From Orthonyx spaldingii (taxonomy: Eukaryota > Chordata > Aves > Passeriformes > Orthonychidae), in NCBI GenBank assembly GCA_013397795.1, contig VZTJ01001774.1, forward strand, positions 62,001 to 126,000: a stretch of DNA of 64,000 bases, written 5' to 3'. Made by a program: the position numbers and the translations under genes. This document shows positions 1 through 12,668 of this stretch, one piece after another (the stretch's first letter is position 1; every line of letters begins with the position of its first letter). Below the pieces are notes generated by a model that did no database searches, had not been told where the DNA came from, and saw only the letters and a list, made by a program, of their open reading frames with translations.

Positions 1-1235
1 CCCCGGGCAGGATATGCCGTGTCAGGGCCTCTGCAGGAGCTCTCCCTGCTGAAGGCACAGGGCCGTCCCTCCCAGCACAAAGGCTTCTCCATGGAGACCC
101 ACATGTGCAAACAAACACATGCCAGCTCAGCACTTTTGGAAACTGTTGAGAGGCTCTTTTCAAGCACAGGGCTCTGCACATACTGTCCTTTTATTTCCTT
201 TTTTTTTTTAATTATTTTTTTCCCCCAGTCCCTTGGGAATAATTAAACACATCCATGCAGGCAGGAAGGCCAGGTTGGCTGCTGGCCTGGCAAACAGGGG
301 GGCTCCAAGCCCTAAAATTGTGTCCCTGCTGTAACTCCCTCCTGCACACCCCCAGTGCTGCACAGGGACTCAGCCACATGGAAAAACAGCCTTGAAAAAT
401 ACAGCCTCACTAAATTTTCATTAAAAATTCATAAATGTTTGGGCAACACTGGGTTGTGTGAAGCCCAGACTGGAACACAAATGGTCTACACCTTGCCTGA
501 AGTCCCAAAGCAAAGGGGTTTTTGTAAAGGGGTGTAAACCCAAGCTGGTCTAGGTCCAATATTTGCTTGGCTCCAGTTCAGATTCATTCCTGAATTCAAA
601 CTGGTGAACTTCCAGCCCTCAGGTACATTTATGGGGGATGAACATGGACACATCTATGCCTTAACAGAGCCATAATTCCTCCCTGAATGCTTTATTGTTT
701 GAAAATCGTAAATAAGGTGAAGTGAAAAGGACAAGCCCCTTTAATCTATGAGCAGTGTGCTAAATGACGGTGGTAAATCTCTGCTGGCTCCATGGCAGGT
801 ACAGCTGATTTGCACTCCCAAAATGGCAGTGATTTTATCCCACAACCCACACTGAAGGAGCGGAGATCAGCTTTTTGAGGGGAAAAAAGAAATCAATCCT
901 ACCCTGGACCAGGCTTTGATGGGAATAGTCAGCAAGGCATCGCAAAGAGCCTGGGTGTATTCTGTTATCCTGATGTAGGAAATGCCCACCCTGCACTGCC
1001 CATGAACTTTGTCAGGCTCCTTTCTTACCTCCTCCTCTGCATTTCTTATCGCTCCTGATCTATTTATTGCTCTGCTTTGCTTGCTTTTGTAGCCCGCTCA
1101 AAAGGCAGTCTCAAGGCCAGTGTGTTCAGGTGTGCCAGAGAAAGCTCTGCCCACAGCAGCGCGGAGGCCGCCTGTGCAAACAGCCCTGTGGGCAACCCCT
1201 CTCCCTTCCAACACTTCAGTGACTGAAAGTCATTT
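1..1235. other. Unique non-coding DNA
   Basis: I see no gene or repeat here apart from a T-rich run at about 200-227. The short open frames have no recognisable product. Confidence 0.7.
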
Positions 1236-1425
1236 TCATAGGATCTTAGGATGGTTTGGGTTGTAGATCATTAGTTTGAACCCCCTGCCATGGGCAGGAA
1301 CACCTTCCTCTATCCCAGGTTGCCCAAAGCCCCATCCAGCCTGGCCTTGGACACTTCCAGGGACGGGGCAGCCACAGCTTCTCTGGGCAACCTGTGCTAG
1401 GGCCTCACCCCCTCACAGCAGGCAT
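1236..1425 (-). mobile_element. CR1 3'-end fragment, antisense
   Basis: Reading + strand, the stretch runs TTCATAGGATCTTAGGATGG, then CCCCCTGCCATGGGCAGG, then the cluster CCAGCCTGGCCTTGGACACT and CTTCTCTGGGCAACCTGTGC. This is the reverse complement of the common CR1 3' end. The octamer tail is reduced to about one decayed unit at the left end. Right of about 1425 the similarity stops. Small differences throughout suggest an old copy. Confidence 0.88.
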
Positions 1426-4400
1426 TTTGATGAGTTTTACCCTGCAGTGTGTGATCTTTTACACCCAGATGCCTACACGAGATGCTCATTCTGCTGTCAG
1501 AGCTTGAAGCCACCCGCGTCGTGTGTGTCCAGCCAAAGGGTGTCCACCAGCTTGGGGGACACTCCGCTGGTGGTGGGGCTGTTCTTTCAATCTGGATTTC
1601 AACCATGGTCAGGATGGAACAAAAATCAATAAATGCTTGCAGGTTTAAGCATAAATATCCCATCTGTTTAGGGTGTTAATATTTATCATTTGGAGGAGAG
1701 CAGACCTTGCACGTGGCATTTTAGTGTGTTTTATTTGCAAAACACCCTGGGGTGGTTTTGCACAAAAGTCGCTGTATTGAATTTCCTCATGGTGTAGTAT
1801 TAATTTGTACAAACTGCAAATTGATGCTGACCTGCTTGTCTCTGATGGGCACAAGCTCTCAAAGTTTAATTCATACACAACTCAACCCCCCTCTCAGCAA
1901 TGAGAGCTTCAGTGCTGGGGGAAGCAGGGGGACCCTCTGGGAAATGTCAGTCAAAAATAAAATCTTCTGTGAAGGTTTTTCCCCTCTGTCCATCTCTTAA
2001 TTGCTCTAGCTGAGATGTCTCAGCTGAAGAAAACTCCATCCCTGCAGCTTCTACTTTGAAAAAGCTGAAAAATCTAATTCAGTCTCCTTAAAAAAGAGGG
2101 ATTAATGCTTTTCAGAAAGAATTTCCATCCTCCTTTTAGTCCCAGTGGAGTTTTCTGTAAGGCAATCAATAAGTAATGTCCAGGAGAAGACTTTCCAAAA
2201 AAGTCCCTTGTTGCTGTCATATTTACCAGATTGTGCATCCCAACCTCAAATCGAGTGAGCTGAGAAACTGAAAAAAAGAGAAGAGTGAAGAAAAATCCGA
2301 GGAGGATGCTCATGGACTCGCTTTCCATTGTATTGCCTGTGAGGGGGCTGCTGGGGTGATGCATTTTTGGGGTAGAGCACCACAGTGGCTGTGTCAGAAG
2401 CCCCAGTCCCCAGGGTGGCACAGGGGCCATCAGCACGTGGGACCTGATGGCCACAAAGGTGTCCAGCTCCGTGGGACCCAACAGGGGCACTCCAGCATCC
2501 AGAGAAAAAAGTCCTCTAAAGAACTGTGGGAAAGTTAATGGAAATAATCCATTTCTTCCTTAATCCTTCCAAGTCTGTTTTCTTTTTATGAATGTGAGAG
2601 CTGGAGAAGTCTTTTTAGAATGAAACTGGCGTTTTATTGGAAAAAAGTTCTGGTGTCCTGGGAGAGAGATAAAATTGACATGTTATTGGCAATGTGGCTG
2701 CAGATCTCCTTGCTGTTCTGCCAGGGCTGAGGCATGTCTGGGCTCAGAGGAAAGGGCTGGGGGAAAGGAAACCTGAAACTTTTTGAAGTGGCCAAGGTGC
2801 ATGCTCTTCCCTGCAGAGCTGAAAACGCAGGAGTCCAAGTCACTACAGAAGTCATGGTATTTTTAAATTTTCCCCCAAAGCTTTAGAAAACTCCAACTAA
2901 GCTGTATTTTCCTCCACAAATCTCCTCCCAAAATTTTTGGCTTTCTGTTCCCAGACACTTTGTAAAATCATCTGAAATTCTTGCCTGGAGTTGGCGTCTC
3001 AGAAATTTATTTCCAGTTCATTGCTGGCCAATAAGGGTGACAAAGTGTGTTTCATGAGGAGGAAAACCCACTTTGTGGTTATGGAGGGCCGGGTTTGGAG
3101 ACCAGCTTCCAATCACACAGAAATAGTATTTGCAGCTGTTTGCACATGACATTATTTCCTGGGCACCTGGCTTGTACGTACAATTAAGGACTTGTAAATC
3201 TGAGGAAATCTTAAATTAAGGTACCAAAATGTGCCTGCAAACATTTGTGCCTGCCATTTTTCAACTGTAATAATGGGAGTCCTGTTAAAGCGAGGATGAA
3301 AAATTAGTGCTGTGTCAATAACTTGTATGAATGATGCTAGAGAAAACTGGCAAGTCATCAAAAGACCCTGTTCTCCATTTAATTCTCTTCCTAGCTCATT
3401 ATGGATTATCACGTTTTGTCTAGTTAGTGGCATGATTATGGAAATAGAAAAACTATTTCTCTCTGCTTCTTATCTAAAAGATGAATGAGGCACGTATAAT
3501 TGGCTTAAGTTATCATTTAGCAATGAGCTCTGGTGATGCAGGGTTTTTTGTCCTCAGCCTGAAGTCCTGAGAAACGTTAAATGGCTGCTGTATTCCCCTG
3601 GTTGTTTTCTGTCCCCAGTGCCCACATGCTCAGCCCAAAGCAATGCACCTATTGAGGGCTGAAGTATTTTTTTTTTCCCCAGAAAAATCAGTCGTAAATA
3701 ACTCAGCAGGTGGAGATGGTCATCAGGGCATAAATCACCACCACTACAACAACAGCTGAATGGCCTGAGCACAACCAGGGAGCCACATCCACCCTCAGTG
3801 GGACTCAGTCCTCATCCTACTGCCCTTAAACTGCCTGGGCTGTAGCTGCACCCATGGTTTGTGTGATCCCAGAAACAGGATATGTGCTCCAGGCAGCATG
3901 GGCTCGCTCCCACCTTCTGGAGTGTGCTGGAAAAGGATGGGGGATCTTGAAAGCGTTTTTCTTTTTAATAAGACGAGAGAATAAAAATGGCAAGAAGAGG
4001 GGAGGTGCCATCACCAGGAAGGGTTTTCCTTTCCCCATGTTAGGCTCTGAAGTGATGGAGGTGCTCTTAAACGAGCACTTTCCATTGGGATGCTGGGCCC
4101 TGGTTACAGCTGTGTGAGCTCATGGGGAACACTCAGTTTGCTCACATTTGGGCCCACAATAGCCAGGTTTTGGTGCTTAAAAGCATCTGCCAAAAAGTCC
4201 ATCAGTCGTGAAGATCACTGGTGCTGTCATTACATTTCCTCAGGTCTCAGAGGACACTGGCCAATGATGTTAATTGGAAATCATAAAACCCTGGGAAAAG
4301 CCGAAGCAATTTTGAAAAGGACCTTTTTACCTTCCTGTGATATCTTTACTCAAAGAGAAAATACAGTCTGAGAAATAAAGGGGAAATTTGTTCCTCTTGA

Positions 4401-4542
4401 TTTTCACAGCAGAGGAAAAGAGCAGTGTGAAGGAGAGAGGATGCTTTCCGTCTGGCTTATAGTATTGGAGCTTAGTTCTCCTCCAAGTATTTTATCCAAA
4501 GCCTATTTTTAATAATGCCAAAATAATAATTGCTGAAATTCC
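1426..4542. other. Unique non-coding DNA
   Basis: Nothing recognisable as a gene. A minus-strand frame at 2074-2490 (138 codons) contains a hydrophobic run that is simply the translation of a polypyrimidine tract. The same tract ends in a strong minus-strand splice-acceptor-like sequence next to 2268-2270. Confidence 0.65.
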
Positions 4543-4560
4543 TTTTTTTTTTTTTTTTTT
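4543..4560 (+). repeat. Poly(T) tract, T18
   Basis: Eighteen uninterrupted T sit between unique sequences, with no adjoining element I can recognise as a retroposon body on either strand. Confidence 0.97.
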
Positions 4561-5329
4561 AACATGCAAAGCATCATTGGCAAAAATTTTTTCGCAGCTT
4601 CCCTTGGCAGTCAGTTGGAGCAGCAGAATTTGATGGACCCTGACGATACAGGGGGACAAAGGAGGCTTTAGAGGACATAAAACTATCTGGGCAACAACTC
4701 TCTCAGCCCAAATTGCCTCTCTTGTGTTCCTCTGTTGCCTGACAATATGCTCTCAAGAAAACACAAAACGTTGTTCTCTTTGTGGAAAAGTCTTGCAAGA
4801 TTTTTTTTTTTTGCATGTGTTTACTGAAATAAGAAAAAAAAAGCCAAAAAAGAAGCAGAAAAAAAGCCCAGAAAAATTACAGAACTTTTCTCTCCAAATT
4901 ACCTCTGTTGTAAAAAATGTCACAGAAGACTTCACATTCCAAAAATATCAGCCAGCTCCACGAGCTGTGAGTGAATGTAGACCCAAGTGAGATGAGGATC
5001 AGGCCTAATTTGCTCATAATTATGTTAAACTCATATAAAATAATTTGCCATTTTTCTGGAACCAACCCCCAAATTGTACTTTTAATATCTAGGAATATGC
5101 CAGTGAACAATCCATTACATTGTCCTCCCACAGTTATTATTTTCCAGAGTGACAGGGAGATGACAGGAGACTGTGGCTCCAGGTTGTGAATGAGCAGCGG
5201 GAACAGATGGGTTTGAGAGAAGCAGCAATCCTGCTCTCCTGCTAAAAATGCTACAAACAGGAACCCCCAGCTAACATGCCCCGAAAATATAGAGCAGTGG
5301 AACCATCCCCAAGCAGAGGATTTCACAAC

Positions 5330-5600
5330 GCTTTCCAGGAAGCATCAATATCTGTGCTATGAGAAAATGGAGCTGCAGATGCTAAAGCACTTATTGCACT
5401 TTTAAAAAAAAATACAGGGGCAGCTTCAATTATCCCACTATCATGTACTAAATAAGATTGATTAATCAAGGTTTAAGATAACAGAAGGAGTTTTCAACGC
5501 TGTTAATGTGTCTCAGGGGATTCACCCCTCTTTTGGGTAATGGGAAGCTTCTGGTTGTGAATACGTAGATAATAAGGATTTATAGCACCATAATGTGCAG
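5330..5600. promoter_or_regulatory. AT-rich block resembling a conserved non-coding element
   Basis: The block lacks repeats, has long AT-rich words and holds a perfect 12-bp palindrome TTGATTAATCAA at 5458-5469, made of two opposed GATTA-type homeodomain cores. Such sequence is typical of vertebrate developmental enhancers. I infer the class from composition and motifs; conservation itself cannot be seen in one sequence. Confidence 0.35.
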
Positions 5601-8216
5601 TGGTTTTTGTAAGGGACACTATGAAAACATGGAAACTTGACAGCAAACACTATTTCAATTATTTAGTTGTCTACTGGCATGCAAGGATGGGGCTGTCTCT
5701 GGTGCTTCACCCTCATCTCAGCCTTTTGCTTTCTCTCTTTGCCTTTGTCCCCCAGCAGCTCTGGTGTTTCTGCTTCCAGGTGTGCACAGCCCCTTCTTGC
5801 CAAACAACTATCTTAAAAAAACAAAAAGGAGAAAAGTCATGTAAGGATCTCTTTGCCATTCCCAATTTTCCCAACAATTACAGGACCACAAGTGGGCTTC
5901 CCTCGCTGGGAAGGGTCCAGTGCAACACTTGTGCTGGCTGGAGCTGCAGTGGAAATGAGAATAATCCAGAAAATGATGATCTCAGAGTAAACTTTCACAA
6001 AGAGTTTTTCCCATAGTACTTCTGGGGTCTTTGGAGCAGCAAGGGCAGGTACAAAACCAATGAGAGATGCTGGAGGAAACCTTAATTAATCAGCAGTTGA
6101 GTTCTTCATCTCCTTTCTAAACAACCAAAGTCAAGAGAAGTTTCTCCAGCTTTTTCCATCTTCCTCTGTCTCCTGGGCAATTTCACAAGCAATTTGACAA
6201 TCTCATACTTTGGGCTCTGCATCTTCCTCATTCATTATGATTTTTCTATTATTATTTCCCTCTGCTGTGTCAGTTTGCTGGACCCTCAAGCATAAATGTA
6301 GGGCCCTTGCTGCAGTCAGCTCTTTACCCAGGGTAGTGTGAGCTGTGCCACCACTTACCCCTCAATGCCAGCCTGCCAGACCATGGAAACACACTTGGCA
6401 ATGCCACAACTCTGTCCTGGCAATGCCATCACCCCATCTGGGTGACGTGAGACAAAATAAACGCAAAACCTGACAACTGGACTCCAATGAAATATGTGTG
6501 CTGCAATGTGCAAGCATGACTCAGGCACTGCAGCCAGGCACTCCCCGGAGTCTGGCTGTGTCCCAGCCACATTTTTCTCCCTGGCTTTAGTTGACACATC
6601 CAGGCTGATACATTGTGTTTATATTTTTGACAGCTTATGATGTAAAGAAATTTATCTCTTCCTCACTAGGGGAGGACGCAGGGTTGAGAGAGCCTGGCTG
6701 ACCTTTTAACTGGACTCTGATCTTTTTTCTGCCTCTTCCCACACAGTGCCTTCTTCTGCCACTGTGGGACAAGTGCTGGAACACTTGTCGTGGATCCTGC
6801 ATCCCCCTCACCCCTTCTTCACACTTTGCTGCTAAGGTCACGACAGAGGGGTGAATGCCCAGTCCATTCACACGGAACATGCACACCCTGCAGCTCCAAA
6901 TATGTATTTTTATAAAATAATGCCACATCCTCTGCAGTGCTAGTGTGCGTTGCTGGCACACATGGGTGCATTTTTCCATTGGGGAAATGTTGGGAAAGTG
7001 GCAAGGTGGGATTGTGATCCCCCTGGCACCAGACACTGCATGGAGTGGTGAGGGGGAGGGTGGGCAGCCCAAGCACCTACAGGCAGAGAGCAATGGCTGG
7101 GGTAGGAGCAGTTATCCTGTTAAATGAGAGTTTTACTATTTCCCTCAGTGAGAAATGAATTATATCCTTCAGCAGGCACAGAGTTCGATTGCTGCTTTTG
7201 AAAAATGTAGCTGGAATAAATACTGTATGTGTCCCAGATGAGGTTTTTTCCTCACCATATTCTCTTAATTTCCTTCATACAGAAGACATACTTGTATTTG
7301 TTGCTTTCCCTCCTTATGCATTTGCTACGAGGGCTTTTGAGCCCAAAGGCCCTCACTTTGAATAGAAATGCAGCTTCTGGTGTTTCCTCTATTTAAGGGA
7401 GGCAAGCAAAGCGACCGGAGGCTGCATTGCTTCAGCCCTGACCTATTTCTATGCTCAGCACATTTTTCTCCCTCCACAGACACGAGGAGTTGTCCCAAAC
7501 CCCGAGGCTATTTTCTGCTTCCAGTTCTCAGAAATGCCCCTTGCAGCAGAGCTGGAGGGGAACAGACCTTCCTGAGGGGCAGCAGCACAGGGCTCTCTCC
7601 TTTTGCTCCCTGCGAACTGTAAGAAAAATGTCATTTACCGGGGAAGGTGCTCCACACGTATTTAACACTGAAAGGGAATCTCAGGAGCAGACACACAATT
7701 ACATGTGTGTTTTTCAGTCCTAATTAGACTGAACTCTGTAATTGTGAGATGCATTTCTGACTCTTTTTTTTCCCATTAAAGAAATAACCCCTCTTTTATC
7801 AAGGCTGAGCTAAACCCCAAGTGGAAAGGTGAGGGAAGCAGGAATAATTAATGATGATGAAGATTCTGCCTGCCATGGGAGCACTGCTGCATCTCCCATT
7901 AAAATGTACCCCTCTGGCACTGGAACCCCTCTGTGATGCTCCTGGGACCACAGAGGAGTGGCCAGGGCTGGGTTGTCCCCAGCATGGGGGCAATTAAGGG
8001 ACTTTTAAGTTGTCATTTCATCACAAAGGGGTGTGTTTAGCTACACTCACTCCAGTGATCTTCACAGGTGTTAAATGTATAACAGAGGTTTGGGGGGAGA
8101 GACATTCCATGAAGAGTGCTGCTACCCTCAGCAGTTATTTATGTGATGGAAGGGGCTTGGAAGGGCTGAGATGTGCATTGTTAAGAGGGGTCTGATGGTT
8201 ACCATCTCTCCAGAAG

Positions 8217-8254
8217 GATCAAACATTCAGAAGAACCCAGATCAAACATTCGGA
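8217..8254 (+). repeat. 23-bp spaced direct repeat
   Basis: GATCAAACATTC occurs at 8217 and again at 8240, followed by AGAAGAA and GGAATTC respectively. A second local repeat, ATAAAATATCTGGGA or near it, occurs at about 8281 and 8358. The segment 8210-8375 therefore shows more than one small duplication. Confidence 0.8.
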
Positions 8255-8639
8255 ATTCAGACTGGGAAGACTGGGAACAGTAAAATATCTGGGATTTGGG
8301 TGCTAGGGCTCGGCTTGGGGCAGATCTGAAATCTACAATGGCAATTCATGGGGGAGAATAAAATATCTGGGAGGGGGGATTTATACAATTTTAAGGCAGT
8401 TCACCTTCCTTCTGCCCAGCACAGGCACTGTGGTGCCTCACACAGAGCACGCAGGAGCAGAGATGTGACATTGCTGATGTCACACGTGGGCAGCACTGGT
8501 GGCAGCAGCAGGTTGGGTCAGCTCAGCATCCTCTGCCCAGCTGGGTGCAGATGGTTTCCACCACACCTCTCAAAAGCTGGGCCATTCCATGCGGTGGGGA
8601 TGTTATTTAGGACAGGGAAGTATGGGGGGTGACGCAGCT

Positions 8640-9060
8640 TTATTATGCCTCATAAGAATAAATTCGGGAGAGATAAAAAAGCCACTTCCATTTGAAAAGA
8701 GGGAGGAATAAGGAGATGAAAGATATGAATTTTTCCTCCAAGACAGACTGCTAAATAGGCTCTTCTTGTTCACTGAGGTTCAGTAATGCAAGTTGACAGG
8801 ATATTAAGGTTATTCCAGGTTCTTCTGTCTCCCAGGGTCATAAGCCTTCTGCTATGCATGTTAATCCATCTTAGCATTCCTCCGAGTAGCTGCATAAGTA
8901 GGGCAATCGGTTTAGTATGTATTCTTTCCATTTACAGCCTGATTGGGAGGAGAAACCCACTAATTAACAGAATACCCCTAGAAAATCAGGAGTCATTTTA
9001 ATAATACAGAGACTCCGCATAATGTTCTGCAATTAAAGATAAACCTTCCCCCGAAATATT
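8640..9060. promoter_or_regulatory. AT-rich block resembling a conserved non-coding element
   Basis: The block contains CTATGCATGTTAATCC (about 8850-8866, with POU-like ATGCAT next to a TAATCC core) and ACTAATTAAC near 8958. It is unique sequence without repeat signatures. The assignment rests on composition and motif density only. Confidence 0.3.
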
Positions 9061-12000
9061 TCAGGGGTGAGAGGAGGAGGTGATCCAAGAGAGAAGGACC
9101 CTGGAGGCGTTTATCCTGCAGCTCTTCTCTCTGCCCTTCTCTTCCCCTGCGGCTGCTGAGCCACATCTCTCTGTGACTGAAGAGAAAACAAGAGCCTGAG
9201 TCTCCCTGCAGATCCCTGCAAGCCCAGGCTTTCCTCCCAAACAGCAGCTGAGCAGTTCCAGTCCATGCTGTGCTGGAGGATTCTCCTACACGGGGCATCA
9301 TGCCCTGTCTGGCCAAGCCATGCACACCCAGCCCTTGGTGTGCCACACACCTGAATATATTCCTCCTTTTTCCAGGTCATTTAAAACCCCACCGGCTTTC
9401 AAGCAGCTGCTACAATGACATCAGTGAGTAATGTTAAAAATAATAGTGCTCATTTTGAGTCTGAAAAGTCTAATAACCTCCCTGAAATTTGCCACACTCT
9501 CACCTTGTTCAGCATGAATCATTCCCAAGTTCCCAAGTGCTTTCCAAAATATCTAATGCTGCCTGAAAACCATTTCTCTGTCTTAATACTTGTGCTTGTT
9601 TGGGGGAGTCATCCAGCACTGAGCAGAGGGTGAGCAGGGCTAGGAGTACCTCTGCCCCTCACTTCTCAGCTGCTGTGGCAAAAGGTCCTCTGAGACTGAG
9701 TGTACCAGCATTCAATTAAAATGAATTAGTAAAAATAATTACAAAAGTCTAGATATTTTGCTTTGAGCTGGCCTTTAACAAAAATGCTTTCAGATTTTTA
9801 TTTCCTTTTATCATTTCTGCAAGAAATGAGAAATATTTGCCCTGATCTCTGCTTGAGCCAGAGGCTTTAAGCAGGCAGCTGTTCAGACAGTTCCATCCTT
9901 AACTCTTTCAGCAGCGATGGGAATGCCCTTCTGCTCTCCAGGTGGGGGATGGGGTTTGCCTAACCCTGGATAATCTGTCCTTTCTGCAGCTATGGGCTGC
10001 ACAAGAAAACAGATGCAGCATTTCTTGATCTCTGACACAGAGTGAGTTAAGTAATTTCACCTTTAAGGATGGGATTTTTTTTCTGAAAGACAGAAGGAGA
10101 CAGCTCAAAGCTAATATCCCCTTCTTGCACTAGATCAAAAAGCCTCCTGAACTACAGCCAGCAGAGGCTGGTGGGAATAACCCCACTGCTGCAAAGGATT
10201 TGGGGTCAGGTCTCGATGTGTGAACACCCTGCCCCAAATACAAAGTGTGGTCACTTTCCCAAAGCATTTGTTGTCAGAGATGTCATGGGTAGGTTTCATC
10301 ACAAAGGCAATGGCATCCATAAGGACGAGGAAGAACTGAGAAGAGGGTGATATTTGGGATCAGAGATCTCTGTAACACCACCAAAACCAGCAGTGACATG
10401 GGGCTGCACCTGGCCATCCCAGACACAGCACAGCCACAACGCGCTTGAGACCAGCAGGGTTTTATTCCTGGACAGATGATGGAGAATCATAAAATGTTCT
10501 GCATCTTCCCTGGCAGAAACTGGAATATAGCATGGGCTGTGTAACACAACAGAGAGGGCAGGGGGAAATTTGATGTGTGTATTTATAGATAAGAAGTGAG
10601 ATTGTTTTCAGTTATTGAGATGAAAACATCTCTCTTCTCATCCACTATCAGCTTTGAGTTAGGTATCATAGGCTGTAACTTCACTTAGCACAGTGCTGTG
10701 GCTCTGACAGCACTGGGGCTGCCACCGTGGAGCTGCCATCCACCAGGGACCTTGCTCAAGTCAGTACAGAGAAAACATTCTTAGGAAAAAATGAAACAAA
10801 GAAATGTTATGGTATCACATATTAGTGGAGTAATTTTTACTTACAGGTGAAACATTTGAATTTCAGAGAGTGAATACCTGCCACATGCTAAATAACTTGG
10901 ATGTCCAAATGACAAAACTCTGCCTTCATGGGGAGAATCAGGGATATCTGCTTTCCAGCAGGTTTTTCCCCAGGTTTTCTGAAGTGGTCAGATCAGTCTC
11001 AGCTACCAGGGGATGCTCCTGTCCCACTTGAAGTGCACAGAGTGTGGCATTTCCCCTGTGCCCTGACTCTGCCAGCTGGACAGGCTGAGATGTGCTGTCA
11101 CTTCTCACCACTCAGTCAAACACACTGGGAAATACAGATGGACTTGCTTAGGAAAGCCTGGATAATATTCCACCTCCTTCTCCATTCTGAGGAAACCAAA
11201 TGAAATAAAATTATTTACAGAAGGTGGCTTTATCCCCCTTTATTAACAAGATATAATGAATCTGTGAATTCATGGAATAACTCCAGTGATTTTGAACTGA
11301 TAAGCAAAGGATGAGCTGGTCTCAAAAAACAAAGCACCATTTAGCCAATGGAGTAAGCAAAACAATAAATGATTGCACACTTAGAACAATCAATAAGGTG
11401 GTTACACAAGATATTATATGATCCAAGATTAATTAGGGATGACAAATTCCCCAAAAGGATAAAACATAGGACAAAAATGAAATCTAAATGAGAATCCAGT
11501 TAACAAGAGGAGCTGTTTGCACTTGGTGCTCCAGCATCCCATGTTGTTCACAATAGAAATCTGAGCATTCCAAGATGGATATGTGTATTTTGTGACACAT
11601 GATGTAGAAAATCAGTGGGTCTGTCAGCAGGCTGAGAGGTGAAGGGAAAGCCAAGGAGGCAGGAGCTGCCCAGGTGATGGGGTGTTGCTCCTCTCAAAGC
11701 AGAGCTGTGTCAGGGTTGCACGTGCCCGCAGCTGACTGCCTCCAGCAGCGCCCTCAGCTTGGGAGAACCTCCAGGGTTAATTCAAGAGCTGGAAATCCTC
11801 CTCCAGCATCTGATCAATGGCAGGAGGTCCCACCCCCAGCACTTTTCACTGCTCTGCCAGGGAGGCATCTGCCTGTGGCCAAACAGGGCAATTCCAGCCC
11901 CTAAATTCACCCTGCTCAGCTGGGGCACCAGGACAGGAAAGGTCCCCACAGCCTGTGGCTTGTACCAGTCTCTCAGGATGGAAGTACATGGAAAAAGCTC

Positions 12001-12606
12001 ATGCACTCCATCTTCTCCTCCCTTATTACACATCAGCTGAGTCATTCTAACATTGTGCTTTTCTAACCTCATTGGGGAGGGCTGAAATATTTTAGTGTAA
12101 ACCTCATCCTTGGGGGTTGAAAGTGATTGCGCAGTCTCAGCTGACCAAGAGCATCCCTAAGGAAGTCCCACTGCCCTGGGATATTGCTGCACAAACTCAG
12201 CCTGTCCTGCCTCATTGCCCTCAGAGTTCTCCAGCAACTGTTTTGTTGTTGTTGTTTTTTATCCTAGGTAGAGAAATCACACAACTTTCTATATCATGTG
12301 AATTGGGATTTTGCTTTGCAAAAGGCTTTGAGAGTTTGTGTCCTTGGCTGTGGCTCGGAGGCGTTTGGAGATGCTGGTGCAGACTGGGGTTCTCCTCTGG
12401 GAGCCAAAACTGGCCTGAAATGCCAGGGATGACCTGATGTGTGGCTCCAAATGTATGTCATTATATCCCAACACAGAAAGAGATGCCATCATGTTACATG
12501 TAGTAAATCACTTCAGATCAGTGCAGTTTAAAGCCAGGTTGGGGTGTTCTTAATTTAATAGAAGTACCACCTCCTTTTAAACCAGTATCACCATTTTGGC
12601 CAAATC

Positions 12607-12668
12607 AGGAGCTGGGCTTGATGATCCTTGTGTGTCTCTTACAACTCAGGATATTCTGTGATTCTGTT
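12607..12668 (+). mobile_element. Very short CR1 3'-tail fragment
   Basis: GAGCTGGGCTTGATGATCCT is followed by ACAACTCAGGATATTCTGTG and ATTCTGT, which is the 3' UTR and octamer end of CR1 in sense orientation. Only about 60 bp are recognisable, so this is either a heavily truncated insertion or a decayed one. Confidence 0.8.

Larger units (their letters stand above)
4561..12606. other. Unique non-coding DNA with two regulatory-looking blocks
   Basis: Apart from the blocks at 5330-5600 and 8640-9060 and the small duplications at 8.2-8.4 kb, I see nothing definite. A possible exon-like interval, 7480-7617 (acceptor TCCCTCCACAG, donor CT then GTAAGA, 138 nt), is open in two frames but has no recognisable product. 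Confidence 0.6.

Noticed and set aside
2074..2490. Minus-strand 138-codon frame with a signal-peptide-like run (MSILLGFFFTLLFFSVSQ)
   Set aside because: The hydrophobic run is the translation of a polypyrimidine tract (reverse complement of the A/G-rich 2268-2300). The rest of the frame has no recognisable feature, so a secreted peptide gene is not supported.
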